Notes: generated from the letters alone by a model not told the origin. A stretch of DNA of 64,000 nucleotides from Streptomyces sp. XD-27 (GCF_030553055.1 NZ_CP130713.1:4402001-4466000), one strand, 5' to 3'; positions 43,690 through 52,765 are shown, counted from the first letter of the stretch. Translations and numbers: made by a program.

Positions 43690-45933
43690 CTATCGCGGTC
43701 TGCGGCCGTGTCCGCCGCCGTTCCCGTTGCCGCCGAGGATGTCGCGCGGGTCCCAGCCGCCGTCCGTGCCGCCGATCAGGTCCGGGGGAATGGTGACGTC
43801 CGGCCACGGGTCGCCGTTTCCGCCGCTTCCGTTGCCGCCCGGCTTGTCGTCCCCGCGGCCGTCGCGGGGCGGCTTCTTCTGCGCCGGGTCCTTGATCGGT
43901 ACGGTCACGAAGCCCGGCGCGGGCTTGCCTTCGAGCGCCCCCGCCATGGCCTCGCGCCAGATCGGGCCGGGCACCTTGCCGCCGAAGACCTTGTCCCACG
44001 TGCGTCCGCCGATGCTGATGCCCACCATCCGGCGCTCGTGCCGGGGGTCGCCGACCCACACCGCGCCGGCCAGGTTCGGGGTGTAGCCCACGAACCAGGC
44101 GGCGTAGCGCTCGTCGGTGGTGCCGGTCTTGCCCGCGCTCGCCCGGCCGCTGAGCCCCGCCTCCCGGCCGGTGCCGTCCTCGACTACGCCCTTGAGCAGC
44201 GTGGTGACGGTGTCGGCCGTCTTCTGCGACATCGCGCGGGAACACTCGGTCTGCGGGACCTTGAGCTCCTTGCCGCCGGGGGCGGTGATCGACTCGATGG
44301 CGACCGGGGTGCAGTAGACGCCGCGGTTGGCGAAGGTCGCGTACGCGGTGGCCATCGTCAGCGGGGACATCTCCTGCGTGCCGAGAGCGATCGCCGGGCC
44401 CTGGTCCAGCTTCTTGCCGTCGGCCCGCGCCACGCCCATCCGGTCGGCAAGCGTGGTCACCGGGCAGACGCCGATGTCGCTGATGAGCTGCACGTAGTAG
44501 GTGTTGACGGACTTGGCCGTCGCTTCCCTCATGCCGTACGGACCGACCTCCGTGGTGTTCTCGTTCGCCACGGAGTCGCTGCCGCTCCACGAGCCGTCGC
44601 ACGTCCGCACCGGGCTCGGGTACGGCATGCGGTACGGCGACGGGTAGGACTTGTAGGGCTTCACCCCCCGCTCCAGCGCGGCGGCCGCGACGATCGGCTT
44701 GAAGGTCGAGCCGGGCTGGTAGCCCACGCCGCCGCCCATGTCCTTGTCCACGGACAGGTTGATCGGGGTCTCGTTCCCCTTGAAGCCGTAGGGCCGCGAC
44801 TGGCCCATGCCCACGATCCTGCCGGTGCCCGGCTCGACGAGGGTGACGGCGGTGGCCACCTCGTCGCTCGCGTAGACCTTGTCGCGTATCGCCTTCTGCA
44901 CCGACTTCTGGGCCTTGGGATCCAAGGTCGTACGGATCCTGAGGCCGCCCCGGTTCCAGCGCTTGGCCCGGTCCTCCCGGGTCTTGCCGAACACCGGGTC
45001 CTTGAGGAAGACCTCGCGGACGTAGTCGCAGAAGAAGCCCGCGCCGTCCACGGCGGTGATGCACCCGTTCTTGGGCTTGCTGACCTTGAGGCCGAGCGGC
45101 TTCTTCTTCGCCTTGTCGGCCTCGGCCTGGGAGATGTTCCTCACGTCCGCCATGCGCTGCAGCACGGTGTTGCGGCGGAGGGTCGCCTCGCGCGGGTCGT
45201 TGACCGGGTCGTAGCGGCTGGGTGACTGGACGAGGCCGGCCAGCAGCGCCGCCTCCTCCAGCTTCAGGCCCTCGGCGTGCTTGCTGAAGTAGCGCTGGGA
45301 GGCGGCCTCGGCGCCGTACGCCTGCTGCCCGAAGAAGGTGATGTTCAGGTAGTTCTGCAGGATGCGCGGCTTGCCGAGTTCCTTCTCGATCTGGATCGCG
45401 TACTTCAGTTCCCTGATCTTGCGGCCGATGGTCTGCCGGGTGGCCTCGCGGACCGCGTCGGCGTCGTCGCCCGCCTCCTCGACGAAGACGTTCTTCACGT
45501 ACTGCTGGGTGAGTGTGGAGGCGCCCTCGGAGATGCCGCCGCCCTGCGCGTTCTTGTTGAGCGCGCGCAGCACGCCCTTGAGGTCGACAGCCCCGTGCTC
45601 GTAGAAGCGCGCGTCCTCGATCGCGACGATCGCCTGGCGCAGATACGGGGAGATCTTCTTCAGCGGCACCTCGGTGCGGTCGCGTGAGTAGACCTTCGCG
45701 ATCTCGCCGCCCTCGGCGTCGAGGATGGTGGTCCGCTGGCTGAGCGGCGGGGTCTTGAGGTTGGCCGGAATCTCGTCGAACTCCTCGACGGTCCCTTTGG
45801 CGGCCAGCCCGAGCGCTCCCACGGCGGGCAGCGCGAGGCCCGCCAGCACGGCGCCGGAGAGCACGCTGACGCCGAGGAACTTCGCGGCCTGCTGTGTGGT
45901 GGAGAGGCCCCCGCCCGAGCGCTTCTTACCCAT
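43690..45933 (-). CDS. Bifunctional penicillin-binding protein (PonA2-like)
   Basis: A 747-residue peptidoglycan synthase. It has a cytoplasmic tail, a membrane helix (LSGAVLAGLALPAVGALGL, 25-43), GT51 glycosyltransferase (RQAIVAIEDARFYEHGAVDL and GASTLTQQYVKNVF), and a transpeptidase with the serine in YQPGSTFKPIVAAAALER, SVN in ATAKSVNTYYV and KTG in GRASAGKTGTTDERYAAWF. The end is a Gly/Asn/Pro-rich tail. It is transcribed away from wblA, as in other actinobacteria (ponA2-whiB4). It builds or repairs cell wall under stress, judging from PonA2. Confidence 0.92.
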   Translation of the reverse strand: MGKKRSGGGLSTTQQAAKFLGVSVLSGAVLAGLALPAVGALGLAAKGTVEEFDEIPANLKTPPLSQRTTILDAEGGEIAKVYSRDRTEVPLKKISPYLRQAIVAIEDARFYEHGAVDLKGVLRALNKNAQGGGISEGASTLTQQYVKNVFVEEAGDDADAVREATRQTIGRKIRELKYAIQIEKELGKPRILQNYLNITFFGQQAYGAEAASQRYFSKHAEGLKLEEAALLAGLVQSPSRYDPVNDPREATLRRNTVLQRMADVRNISQAEADKAKKKPLGLKVSKPKNGCITAVDGAGFFCDYVREVFLKDPVFGKTREDRAKRWNRGGLRIRTTLDPKAQKSVQKAIRDKVYASDEVATAVTLVEPGTGRIVGMGQSRPYGFKGNETPINLSVDKDMGGGVGYQPGSTFKPIVAAAALERGVKPYKSYPSPYRMPYPSPVRTCDGSWSGSDSVANENTTEVGPYGMREATAKSVNTYYVQLISDIGVCPVTTLADRMGVARADGKKLDQGPAIALGTQEMSPLTMATAYATFANRGVYCTPVAIESITAPGGKELKVPQTECSRAMSQKTADTVTTLLKGVVEDGTGREAGLSGRASAGKTGTTDERYAAWFVGYTPNLAGAVWVGDPRHERRMVGISIGGRTWDKVFGGKVPGPIWREAMAGALEGKPAPGFVTVPIKDPAQKKPPRDGRGDDKPGGNGSGGNGDPWPDVTIPPDLIGGTDGGWDPRDILGGNGNGGGHGRRPR

Positions 45934-46031
45934 GGCCGAAGCCTACGTGCCGAATCGCCGGACAGGGGGCCACGTGTTCGCATACGCTGTTTCACGCCAG
46001 CCACAGATGTGCGACTTCGCTTCACCCTCTT

Positions 46032-46051
46032 CATCACTCAAGTGAGTGATG
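46032..46051. promoter_or_regulatory. Perfect 9-bp inverted repeat in the PBP/wblA divergent region
   Basis: CATCACTCA-AG-TGAGTGATG lies 99 bp before the PBP start and 268 bp before wblA. It is a strong operator candidate with no cognate regulator assigned. The rest of the 385-bp region (45934-46318) is a long wblA leader. Confidence 0.6.
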
Positions 46052-46318
46052 AGACTTGCCCGAATTGGTGGGGTGTGGTGCCGAATGCCCCCTGTGGCGC
46101 ACGTGAGCCATCCCGTTATGTCGGGAATGTCCGTGATGTCGCCAGCTCACTCCGTTGGGTGATCTGCCGCGTACGCATAGTCCGTTCGGGCCATTCAAGA
46201 TTGGGCCCGCAGGGGCTGTTGCACCCTGCCTGCCTTCCGTAACGTCCTGAACCGGCGACGGTGAATATGCCGTTTGTCGCCGTGGGGGAGCCTCGATTCG
46301 GGAGAGGACGGCGCCAGC

Positions 46319-46657
46319 ATGGGCTGGGTAACCGACTGGAGTGCGCAGGCCGCCTGCCGCACTACCGATCCGGATGAACTATTCGTCCAAGGCGCGGCAC
46401 AGAACAGAGCCAAGGCGGTGTGCACGGGCTGTCCGGTGCGCACCGAGTGCCTGGCCGATGCCTTGGACAACCGCGTCGAATTCGGCGTGTGGGGTGGAAT
46501 GACCGAGCGCGAGCGGAGGGCGCTGCTGCGCCGCCGGCCGACGGTCACCTCCTGGCGGAGACTGCTGGAGACCGCGCGCAGCGAGTACGAGCGCGGCGCG
46601 GGCATCCTGACCGTCGAAGACGAAGAAGAGTTCGGCAGCTTCGCTGCCGCGGGCTAG
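46319..46657 (+). CDS. wblA: WhiB-like iron-sulfur regulator WblA
   Basis: A 112-residue WhiB protein. The four cysteines that bind a [4Fe-4S] cluster are AAC (near residue 11) and CTGCPVRTEC (C-x2-C-x5-C), followed by the GVWGGMTERERRALLRRRP turn and basic region. WblA in Streptomyces represses antibiotic production and is needed for sporulation; its mycobacterial counterpart at this locus is WhiB4. ATG 46319 has GAGAGGA upstream; an upstream in-frame start would add 15 residues. It lies between the PBP gene (divergent) and ArsA-like ATPases (convergent). Confidence 0.92.
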   Translation: MGWVTDWSAQAACRTTDPDELFVQGAAQNRAKAVCTGCPVRTECLADALDNRVEFGVWGGMTERERRALLRRRPTVTSWRRLLETARSEYERGAGILTVEDEEEFGSFAAAG

Positions 46658-46725
46658 GGACCGCCGGCTCAACGGGCCAGGGACCGCCGGCTCAACGGGC
46701 CAAGGACCGCCGGCTCAACCGGCGC
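46657..46725. repeat. Three tandem 23-bp units between wblA and the ArsA-like gene
   Basis: GGGACCGCCGGCTCAACGGG recurs at 46657, 46680 and (with changes) 46703. The first begins on the last base of the wblA stop codon and the third covers the stop of the ArsA-like gene. The CGCCGG/CCGGCG parts could form a weak terminator. Confidence 0.75.
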
Positions 46726-48058
46726 GCTGCTCCTCCAGCTGGACCGCGAGGCGTTCACCGATCGCCCGCAGCCCCGCCAAGTCGTGCACATCGCCCGGGA
46801 GTGCGGCCACCTCGGCCACCGGCACCTCGGGGTGCAGAGCCGTGAAGCGGTCACGCGTGCGCTGTTCACGCGCCAGCACCTGCATCCGCTCCGCGTGCAG
46901 CCTCAACAGCCCCGCGGCGAGCTGCTCCGCTGACGTGGGGGAGTCGTCGTCGGGAGCGGCGGCCGGATCCGGGTCGGACTCCAGGGCCGTGGCGTTCCGC
47001 CCTTCAACCTTCCCGGCGAAGCGATCGACAATGCGGTGTTCGCCAAGATTTTCTACTGCGTCGGCCGTTCGGGTGTCGGCAGCCGTCTCGTGCGCCTCCT
47101 CCGCCTCCTCCGCCGGACGATCCGTCAGCATCTCGGCGGCCGCCAGCGCCCGTTCCGCCGAGAGCTGGGCCGCGCCGCTGCCGTGCACCCGGTTCAGCAC
47201 CAGCCCGGCCAGCGGCATCCGGTCCGCGGACAGCCGCTCGACGAAGTACGCGGCCTCCCGCAAGGCGTCCCGCTCCGGGGCGGCCACCACCAGGAACGCC
47301 GTACCGGGCGCCTGAAGCAGCCGGTACGTGTCGTCGGCGCGGGTGCGGAACCCACCGAACATGGTGTCCATCGCGGTGGCGAAGGTCTGCACGTCACGCA
47401 TCAGCTGACCGCCCAGCAGCTTGCCCAGCACCCCGGTCATCATCGACATGCCGACATTGAGCATCTTCAGCCCCGCCCGGCCGCCGACCTTGGCCGGCGC
47501 CGTCAGAAGCCTGATCAGCTTGCCGTCCAGGAACGAGCCGAGCCGTTTCGGCGCGTCGAGGAAGTCCAGCGCCGACCGGCTCGGCGGCGTGTCGACGATG
47601 ATCAGGTCCCATTCGTCGCGCGCCCGGAGCTGGCCCAGCTTCTCCATGGCCATGTACTCCTGCGTGCCCGCGAAACCGGCCGACAGCGACTGGTAGAAGG
47701 GGTTCGCCAGGATGGCGCGGGCCCGCTCGGGTTCCGCGTGCGCCTCGACGATCTCGTCGAAGGTGCGCTTCATGTCGAGCATCATCGCGTGCAGTTCGCC
47801 GCCCGCGGCCGTGTCGATGCCGCTCACCCGGCGCGGGGTGTTGTCCAGGGAGCCGATGCCCATCGACTGCGCGAGCCGCCGGGCCGGGTCGATGGTGAGG
47901 ACGACGACCTTGCGGCCGCGTTCCGCGGCCCGTACGCCGAGCGCCGCGGCCGTCGTCGTCTTGCCGACGCCGCCCGAACCGCAGCACACCACGATGCGGG
48001 TCTGCGGATCGTCCAGCAGGGTGTCGGTCTCCAGCCGGGGTGCCGTGTCCATGGTCAT
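46715..48058 (-). CDS. ArsA/GET3-like ATPase, first paralogue (signature lysine missing)
   Basis: A 447-residue P-loop ATPase of the anion-transporting/GET3 family. The Walker A region reads CCGSGGVGKTTTAAALG, with Ser where ArsA/MinD proteins have the signature lysine (KGGVGKT). Switch I is VVLTIDPARRLAQSMGIG, switch II LIIVDTPPSRSALDFLDAPK. The C-terminal third has a long Glu/Ala-rich insertion. Next to it is a second paralogue with the lysine. Corresponds to Rv3680/Rv3679 in M. tuberculosis. ATG 48058 is preceded by GGGAGAAGGTGGG. Confidence 0.85.
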   Translation of the reverse strand: MTMDTAPRLETDTLLDDPQTRIVVCCGSGGVGKTTTAAALGVRAAERGRKVVVLTIDPARRLAQSMGIGSLDNTPRRVSGIDTAAGGELHAMMLDMKRTFDEIVEAHAEPERARAILANPFYQSLSAGFAGTQEYMAMEKLGQLRARDEWDLIIVDTPPSRSALDFLDAPKRLGSFLDGKLIRLLTAPAKVGGRAGLKMLNVGMSMMTGVLGKLLGGQLMRDVQTFATAMDTMFGGFRTRADDTYRLLQAPGTAFLVVAAPERDALREAAYFVERLSADRMPLAGLVLNRVHGSGAAQLSAERALAAAEMLTDRPAEEAEEAHETAADTRTADAVENLGEHRIVDRFAGKVEGRNATALESDPDPAAAPDDDSPTSAEQLAAGLLRLHAERMQVLAREQRTRDRFTALHPEVPVAEVAALPGDVHDLAGLRAIGERLAVQLEEQRAG

Positions 48059-48185
48059 GCCGCCCACCTTCTCCCGCACGGCCCGCCCCGCGCGTCCCGC
48101 TCATACCGTACGGACACTCCTCCTACCGTACGGACAGCTGCTCACACCGTACGGGCGCCATCCCTCGCATCGGATCCGGCCGCGG

Positions 48186-49163
48186 CTATTCCGGCCACTG
48201 TTTACGGAGGTCGGCCGCGAGCCGGTACAGCCCGGCCAGGTCGACGCCGTCGCTCAACAGCTCCAACTCGTAGTTCGGCAGGCCCGACTGGGCGAGCTGC
48301 GCCCGCTGCGCGTGTTCCAGGGCGACCCGCTCCGCGTGCTCGCGCGCCTGCTCCAGCAGCGGGTCGACCAGGCGCTCCGCGAGCCCGCCGCGGCGCGCGC
48401 CGCCGAGCCCAGCCCCCGACAGGGCCTTGGCGATGGCCGTGCGCCGTCCGTTCGCGGCGATCTCGACGGCCGCGAGGTCCAGGACCGGTGGCCGGACCAT
48501 GTTGATGACGACCCCGCCGACCGGCAGGTCCTCGGCGCGCAGCTCGGCGATGCCGTCCGCGGTCTCCTGGACCGGCATCTCCTCCAGCAGCGTCACCAGG
48601 TGGACGGCCGTCTGCGGCGACTTGAGAACCCCCATGACCGCCTGGGCCTGATGGTGTATCGGGCCGGTGCGGGCGAGCCCGGCCATCTCGTCGTTGACGT
48701 TCAGGAAGCGGGTGATCCGGCCCGTCGGCGGCGCGTCCATGACCACGTAGTCGTAGACGAACCGGCCGTCCCGGCCCTTGCGGCGCACCGCCTCGCACGC
48801 CTTCCCGGTCAGCAGGACGTCCTGGAGGCCCGGGGCGATCGTGGTGGCGAAGTCGATCGCGCCCAGCTTCTTCAGCGCGCGTCCGGCCGACCCCAGCTTG
48901 TAGAACATGTGGAGGTAGTCGAGCAGCGCGAACTCGGGGTCGATGGCCAGGGCGTGGACCTCGCCGCCCCCCGGCGCGACCGCGATCTTCCGCTCCTCGT
49001 ACGGCAGCGCCTCCGTCTCGAAGAGCTGCGCGATGCCCTGGCGGCCCTCGACCTCGACCAGGAGGGTGCGCCTGCCCTCGCTCGCGAGAGCCAGCGCGAG
49101 TGCGGCGGCGACCGTGGTCTTGCCGGTTCCGCCCTTGCCACTGACGACATGGAACCTGCTCAC
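48186..49163 (-). CDS. ArsA/GET3-like ATPase, second paralogue
   Basis: A 325-residue ATPase with a full deviant Walker A (FHVVSGKGGTGKTTVAAALA), LLVEVEGRQGIAQLFETE and YDYVVMDAPPTGRITRFLNV. It has the signature lysine that the upstream paralogue lacks, so the two may form a heterodimer with unequal ATP sites. In mycobacteria the pair is linked to redox and nutrient stress. GTG 49163 was chosen because SRFHVVSG starts the fold. It is followed on the other strand by DUF4177. Confidence 0.88.
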   Translation of the reverse strand: MSRFHVVSGKGGTGKTTVAAALALALASEGRRTLLVEVEGRQGIAQLFETEALPYEERKIAVAPGGGEVHALAIDPEFALLDYLHMFYKLGSAGRALKKLGAIDFATTIAPGLQDVLLTGKACEAVRRKGRDGRFVYDYVVMDAPPTGRITRFLNVNDEMAGLARTGPIHHQAQAVMGVLKSPQTAVHLVTLLEEMPVQETADGIAELRAEDLPVGGVVINMVRPPVLDLAAVEIAANGRRTAIAKALSGAGLGGARRGGLAERLVDPLLEQAREHAERVALEHAQRAQLAQSGLPNYELELLSDGVDLAGLYRLAADLRKQWPE

Positions 49164-49235
49164 ATGGCGGAGCCTAGCCAGTCGCCGCGAGGAGTACGCA
49201 CCAGCCCCCAGGAGAGAGGCATTACAGTCAGCACC

Positions 49236-49394
49236 ATGACCAAGTGGGAATACGCGACCGTGCCGCTGCTCGTGCACGCGACCAAGCAGATCCTGGACAC
49301 CTGGGGCGAGGACGGCTGGGAGCTGGTCCAGGTCGTGCCGGGCCCGAACAACCCCGAGCAGCTGGTGGCCTACCTCAAGCGGGAGAAGCCGTGA
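49236..49394 (+). CDS. DUF4177 small protein
   Basis: A 52-residue protein: MTKWEYATVPLLVHATKQIL, then GEDGWELVQVVPGP. The WEY..GWELV pattern defines DUF4177. Its function is unknown, though it always precedes the RidA-like gene in this locus. GGAGAGAGG lies 15 nt upstream, a bit far. It overlaps the next gene by GTGA. Confidence 0.85.
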   Translation: MTKWEYATVPLLVHATKQILDTWGEDGWELVQVVPGPNNPEQLVAYLKREKP

Positions 49395-49855
49395 GCGCGG
49401 TCGAGGAGAAGCTCGCCGAACTCGGGCTGAGCCTGCCGGAGGTCGCGGCGCCGCTCGCCTCGTACGTGCCGGCGGTCCGTACGGGTGCGTACGTGTACAC
49501 CGCGGGCCAGCTGCCGATGGTCGAGGGCAAGCTGGGCGTGACCGGCAAGGTCGGCGCCGAGGTGACCCCGGAGGAGGCCAAGGAGCTGGCGCGCACGTGC
49601 GCGCTGAACGCCCTGGCCGCCCTGAAGTCGGTGGTCGTCGACCTCGACAAGATCGTCCGTGTGGTCAAGGTGGTCGGCTTCGTCGCCTCGGCTCCGGACT
49701 TCACCGGGCAGCCGGGCGTGATCAACGGCGCGAGCGAGCTGCTGGGCGAGGTGCTGGGGGCCAAGGGCGTGCACGCGCGGAGCGCGGTGGGCGTCGCGGT
49801 GCTGCCGCTGGACGCGCCGGTCGAGGTCGAGTTCCAGTTCGAGGTCGCGGACTGA
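49391..49855 (+). CDS. RidA family protein (enamine/imine deaminase-like)
   Basis: A 154-residue trimeric-fold protein: AYVYTAGQLPMVEGKLGVTG, RTCALNALAALKSVVVDLDK, PDFTGQPGVINGASELLGEV and HARSAVGVAVLPLDAPVEVE, in which the Arg of RidA's substrate site is retained. It removes reactive 2-aminoacrylate-type imines or acts on related compounds. GTG 49391 overlaps the DUF4177 stop. Corresponds to Rv3678c. Confidence 0.88.
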   Translation: MSAVEEKLAELGLSLPEVAAPLASYVPAVRTGAYVYTAGQLPMVEGKLGVTGKVGAEVTPEEAKELARTCALNALAALKSVVVDLDKIVRVVKVVGFVASAPDFTGQPGVINGASELLGEVLGAKGVHARSAVGVAVLPLDAPVEVEFQFEVAD

Positions 49856-49968
49856 GGTCGCGGATCGGCGTGCCTGCGGGCGCGCCACCGGAAGGCGCCG
49901 GGAGCCGCGGGGAGCCGCGGGGGCAGGTCCCCCTCGAACATCCGCGCGTAACCGCATAGCATCCGGCC

Positions 49969-50859
49969 ATGTCGTCCACGACCCACGGGACCAATGGCCA
50001 GTGGTATCCCCCCGAGTGGCCAGACCGCATCCGCGCGCTCGCCGACGGTGAGCTGACCCCGGTCGCGCCGCGCCGGGCGGCCACCGTACTCCTGCTGCGG
50101 GACGGGGCCGACGGCCCGGCCGTCTACATGCTGCGCAGACGCGCCTCCATGGCCTTCGCCGGGGGCGCGTACGCGTATCCCGGCGGCTCGGTCGACCCGC
50201 GTGACGAGGGCGAAGTGGCCTGGTCCGGGCCCAGCCGGGCCCTGTGGGCGCGGCGGCTGGGCCTCGGCGCCGACGAGACCGCCGCGCAGGCCGTGGTGTG
50301 CGCGGCGGTACGGGAGACCTTCGAGGAGGCGGGCGTGCTGCTCGCCGGGCCGACCCCCGGCACGGTCGTCGCCGACACCACGGGGGACGACTGGGAGGCC
50401 GACCGCGAGGCGCTCGTCGCCCGGGAGCTGTCGTTCGCCGACTTCCTGGGCCGCCGGGGGCTCGTCCTGCGATCCGACCTCCTCGGAAGCTGGGCGCGCT
50501 GGATCACCCCGGAGTTCGAGCCGCGCCGTTACGACACCTGGTTCTTCGTGGCCGCGCTGCCGGAGGGGCAGCGTACGCGCAACGCCTCCACCGAGGCGGA
50601 CCGTACGGTGTGGATCCGGCCGCGGGACGCGGCGGACGGCTACGACAGGGGCGAGCTGCTGATGATGCCGCCGACGATCTCCACGCTGCGCGAGGTCGCG
50701 CCGTACGGCACGGTCGCCGAGGCACTCGGCGCCGCGGCCGGCCGCGATCTGACGCCCGTCCTGGCGCGGGCCGACCTGGTGGGCGGGGAACTGGTGCTGA
50801 GCTGGCCCGGCCACGACGAGTTCACCAAGCGCGTCGAGAAGGGTGGCCAGGCCACATGA
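49969..50859 (+). CDS. NUDIX hydrolase
   Basis: A 296-residue protein. The NUDIX box is GGSVDPRD followed later by AAVRETFEEAGVLLAG (REx2EExG) with an insertion between the halves, as in NUDT19-like proteins. It hydrolyses a nucleotide or CoA-type pyrophosphate. Its stop overlaps the MBL start (ATGA). ATG 49969 is well placed. Confidence 0.85.
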   Translation: MSSTTHGTNGQWYPPEWPDRIRALADGELTPVAPRRAATVLLLRDGADGPAVYMLRRRASMAFAGGAYAYPGGSVDPRDEGEVAWSGPSRALWARRLGLGADETAAQAVVCAAVRETFEEAGVLLAGPTPGTVVADTTGDDWEADREALVARELSFADFLGRRGLVLRSDLLGSWARWITPEFEPRRYDTWFFVAALPEGQRTRNASTEADRTVWIRPRDAADGYDRGELLMMPPTISTLREVAPYGTVAEALGAAAGRDLTPVLARADLVGGELVLSWPGHDEFTKRVEKGGQAT

Positions 50860-51686
50860 CGTACGCAGCCTCGCTGCCCGGACAGCCGCGCGGCGGCGCC
50901 GTCGGCGGCCCCGCCACCGCCCGCGCCGTATGCGTACTCGCGCCCAATCCCTCCGCGATGACGCTGGACGGCACCAACACCTGGATCGTCGCGGAACCCG
51001 ATTCCGATCTCGCCGTCGTCATCGACCCGGGGCCGCTCGACGAGGGGCATCTGAGGGCAGTCGTCGACACCGCCGAACGCGCGGGCAAACGGGTGGCGCT
51101 GACGCTGCTGACCCACGGCCACGCGGACCACGCGGAGGGCGCGGCGCGCTTCGCGGAGCTGACGGGCACCCGGGTACGGGCCCTGGACCCGGCGCTGCGG
51201 CTCGGCGACGAGGGCCTGGGTGCGGGTGATGTGATCACGACAGGCGGGCTTGAGCTGCGGGTCGTCCCGACCCCGGGACACACCGCCGACTCACTCTCCT
51301 TCCACCTGCCGGCCGATGCCGCCGTCCTCACCGGCGACACGGTGCTGGGGCGCGGTACGACGGTCGTCGCGCACCCGGACGGCCGGCTCGGCGACTACCT
51401 CGACTCGCTGCGGCGGCTGCGCTCGCTGACGGTGGACGACGGAGTGGACACGGTCCTGCCGGGCCACGGGCCGGTGCTGAACGACGCGCGCGGCGCGGTG
51501 GAGTTCTACCTCGCGCACCGTGCGAACCGGCTGGCACAGGTCGAGACGGCCGTGGAGGACGGCTACCGCACGGCGCCGGAGGTCGTCGCCCACGTCTACG
51601 CGGACGTGGACAGGTCGCTGTGGCCCGCGGCGGAGCTGTCGGTGCGCGCGCAGCTGGACTATCTGCGCGAGCATGGCCTGATCTGA
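50856..51686 (+). CDS. MBL-fold hydrolase (LACTB2/glyoxalase II-like)
   Basis: A 276-residue metallo-beta-lactamase fold protein with two zinc ligand sets: LTLLTHGHADHAEGAARFAE (HxHxDH), VVPTPGHTADSLSFHL, LTGDTVLGRGTT and VLPGHGPVLNDARGAVEFYL. The N-terminal MTLDGTNTWIVAEP is shared with LACTB2-type enzymes, which act on RNA or thioesters. Corresponds to Rv3677c. Its last codons are repeated in the 31-bp units that follow. Confidence 0.88.
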   Translation: MTYAASLPGQPRGGAVGGPATARAVCVLAPNPSAMTLDGTNTWIVAEPDSDLAVVIDPGPLDEGHLRAVVDTAERAGKRVALTLLTHGHADHAEGAARFAELTGTRVRALDPALRLGDEGLGAGDVITTGGLELRVVPTPGHTADSLSFHLPADAAVLTGDTVLGRGTTVVAHPDGRLGDYLDSLRRLRSLTVDDGVDTVLPGHGPVLNDARGAVEFYLAHRANRLAQVETAVEDGYRTAPEVVAHVYADVDRSLWPAAELSVRAQLDYLREHGLI

Positions 51687-51784
51687 GCCGGATCTGCGCG
51701 AGGACAGGCTGATCTGAGCCGGATCTGCGCGAGGACAGCCTGGTCTGAGCCGGATCTGCGAGCGCGCGGCCTGATCTGGGCCGG
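51661..51784. repeat. Four 31-bp tandem units starting inside the MBL gene's last codons
   Basis: ATCTGCGCGAGCATGGCCTG and variants recur at 51661, 51692, 51723 and 51754. The first is the last seven codons plus stop of the MBL gene and part of the trailer; the copies therefore contain extra TGA codons. Units 2 and 3 are nearly identical and unit 4 has diverged. Confidence 0.85.
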
Positions 51785-51849
51785 GTGGCCGCCGTGCGGG
51801 CCGTGCGGGGCCCTGCGGGCCCGGGCCCGCAGGCGCGCCGGAGACGTGT

Positions 51850-51878
51850 GAGGGGCCCCGCCGATGGCGGGGCCCCTC
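51850..51878. terminator. Bidirectional terminator between MBL and Crp
   Basis: A 13-bp stem GAGGGGCCCCGCC, loop GAT and matching arm, followed by ATGTGT on the plus strand. It separates the convergent MBL and Crp genes. Confidence 0.8.
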
Positions 51879-51909
51879 ATGTGTCAACCGGGTCGGAGAC
51901 GACCCCGCG

Positions 51910-52584
51910 TCAGCGCGACCGCTTGGCCAGGCGCTCGACGTCGAGCAGGATCACGGCCCGCGCCTCCAGGCGCAGCCAGCCGCGGCCCGCGAAGTCCGCG
52001 AGCGCCTTGTTGACGGTCTCGCGGGAGGCGCCGACCAGCTGGGCCAGCTCCTCCTGGGTCAGGTCGTGCACCACGTGGATGCCCTCCTCCGACTGCACGC
52101 CGAAGCGGCGCGACAGGTCGAGCAGCGCGCGGGCCACCCGGCCGGGCACGTCGGAGAAGACCAGGTCGGACATCTGGTCGTTGGTCTTGCGCAGCCGCCG
52201 GGCCACGGCGCGCAGCAGCGCGGTGGCCACCTCGGGCCGGGCGTTGAGCCAGGGCTGGAGGTCGCCGTGGCCGAGGCCGAGCAGCTTCACCTCGGTGAGC
52301 GCGGTCGCGGTGGCGGTGCGCGGGCCGGGGTCGAAGAGCGACAGCTCGCCGATCAGCTCGCCGGGGCCGAGCACGGCGAGCATGTTCTCGCGGCCGTCGG
52401 GAGAGGTGCGGTGCAGCTTCACCTTGCCCTCGGTGACCACGTACAGGCGGTCGCCCGGGTCACCTTCGTGGAAGAGCGCGTCCCCACGCGCGAGGGTGAC
52501 CTCCCCCATAGAGGCGCGCAGCTCAGCGGCCTGCTCGTCATCGAGCGCCGCGAAAAGCGGGGCGCGCCGCAGAACGTCGTCCAC
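51910..52584 (-). CDS. crp: Crp/Fnr-family regulator
   Basis: A 224-residue global regulator. The cyclic-nucleotide domain has FHEGDPGDRLYVVTEGKVKL and the phosphate loop GELSLFDPGPRTATATALTE with its Arg; the C-terminal HTH is LTQEELAQLVGASRETVNKA. The start is GTG 52584, since AAGGAG lies 7 nt upstream on the minus strand; the ATG 21 nt further up would place that ribosome binding site inside the gene. Streptomyces Crp governs germination and antibiotic production. Corresponds to Rv3676. Confidence 0.92.
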   Translation of the reverse strand: MDDVLRRAPLFAALDDEQAAELRASMGEVTLARGDALFHEGDPGDRLYVVTEGKVKLHRTSPDGRENMLAVLGPGELIGELSLFDPGPRTATATALTEVKLLGLGHGDLQPWLNARPEVATALLRAVARRLRKTNDQMSDLVFSDVPGRVARALLDLSRRFGVQSEEGIHVVHDLTQEELAQLVGASRETVNKALADFAGRGWLRLEARAVILLDVERLAKRSR

Positions 52585-52765
52585 GAGATCTCTCCTTGTC
52601 GACATGCACAGGGGACCGTGGTCTCCATGATGCCGGACGGTAAAACAGTGCGATCAATCACAAGTTTGACGCACCGGTGCAAGGGACCGTACGGCAGGGG
52701 TCCGATTGGGGGGCCTATTTCGTGCGGCCGGGCCGGATGTCGGTCCCTGGGCTTACGCTGGCCGG

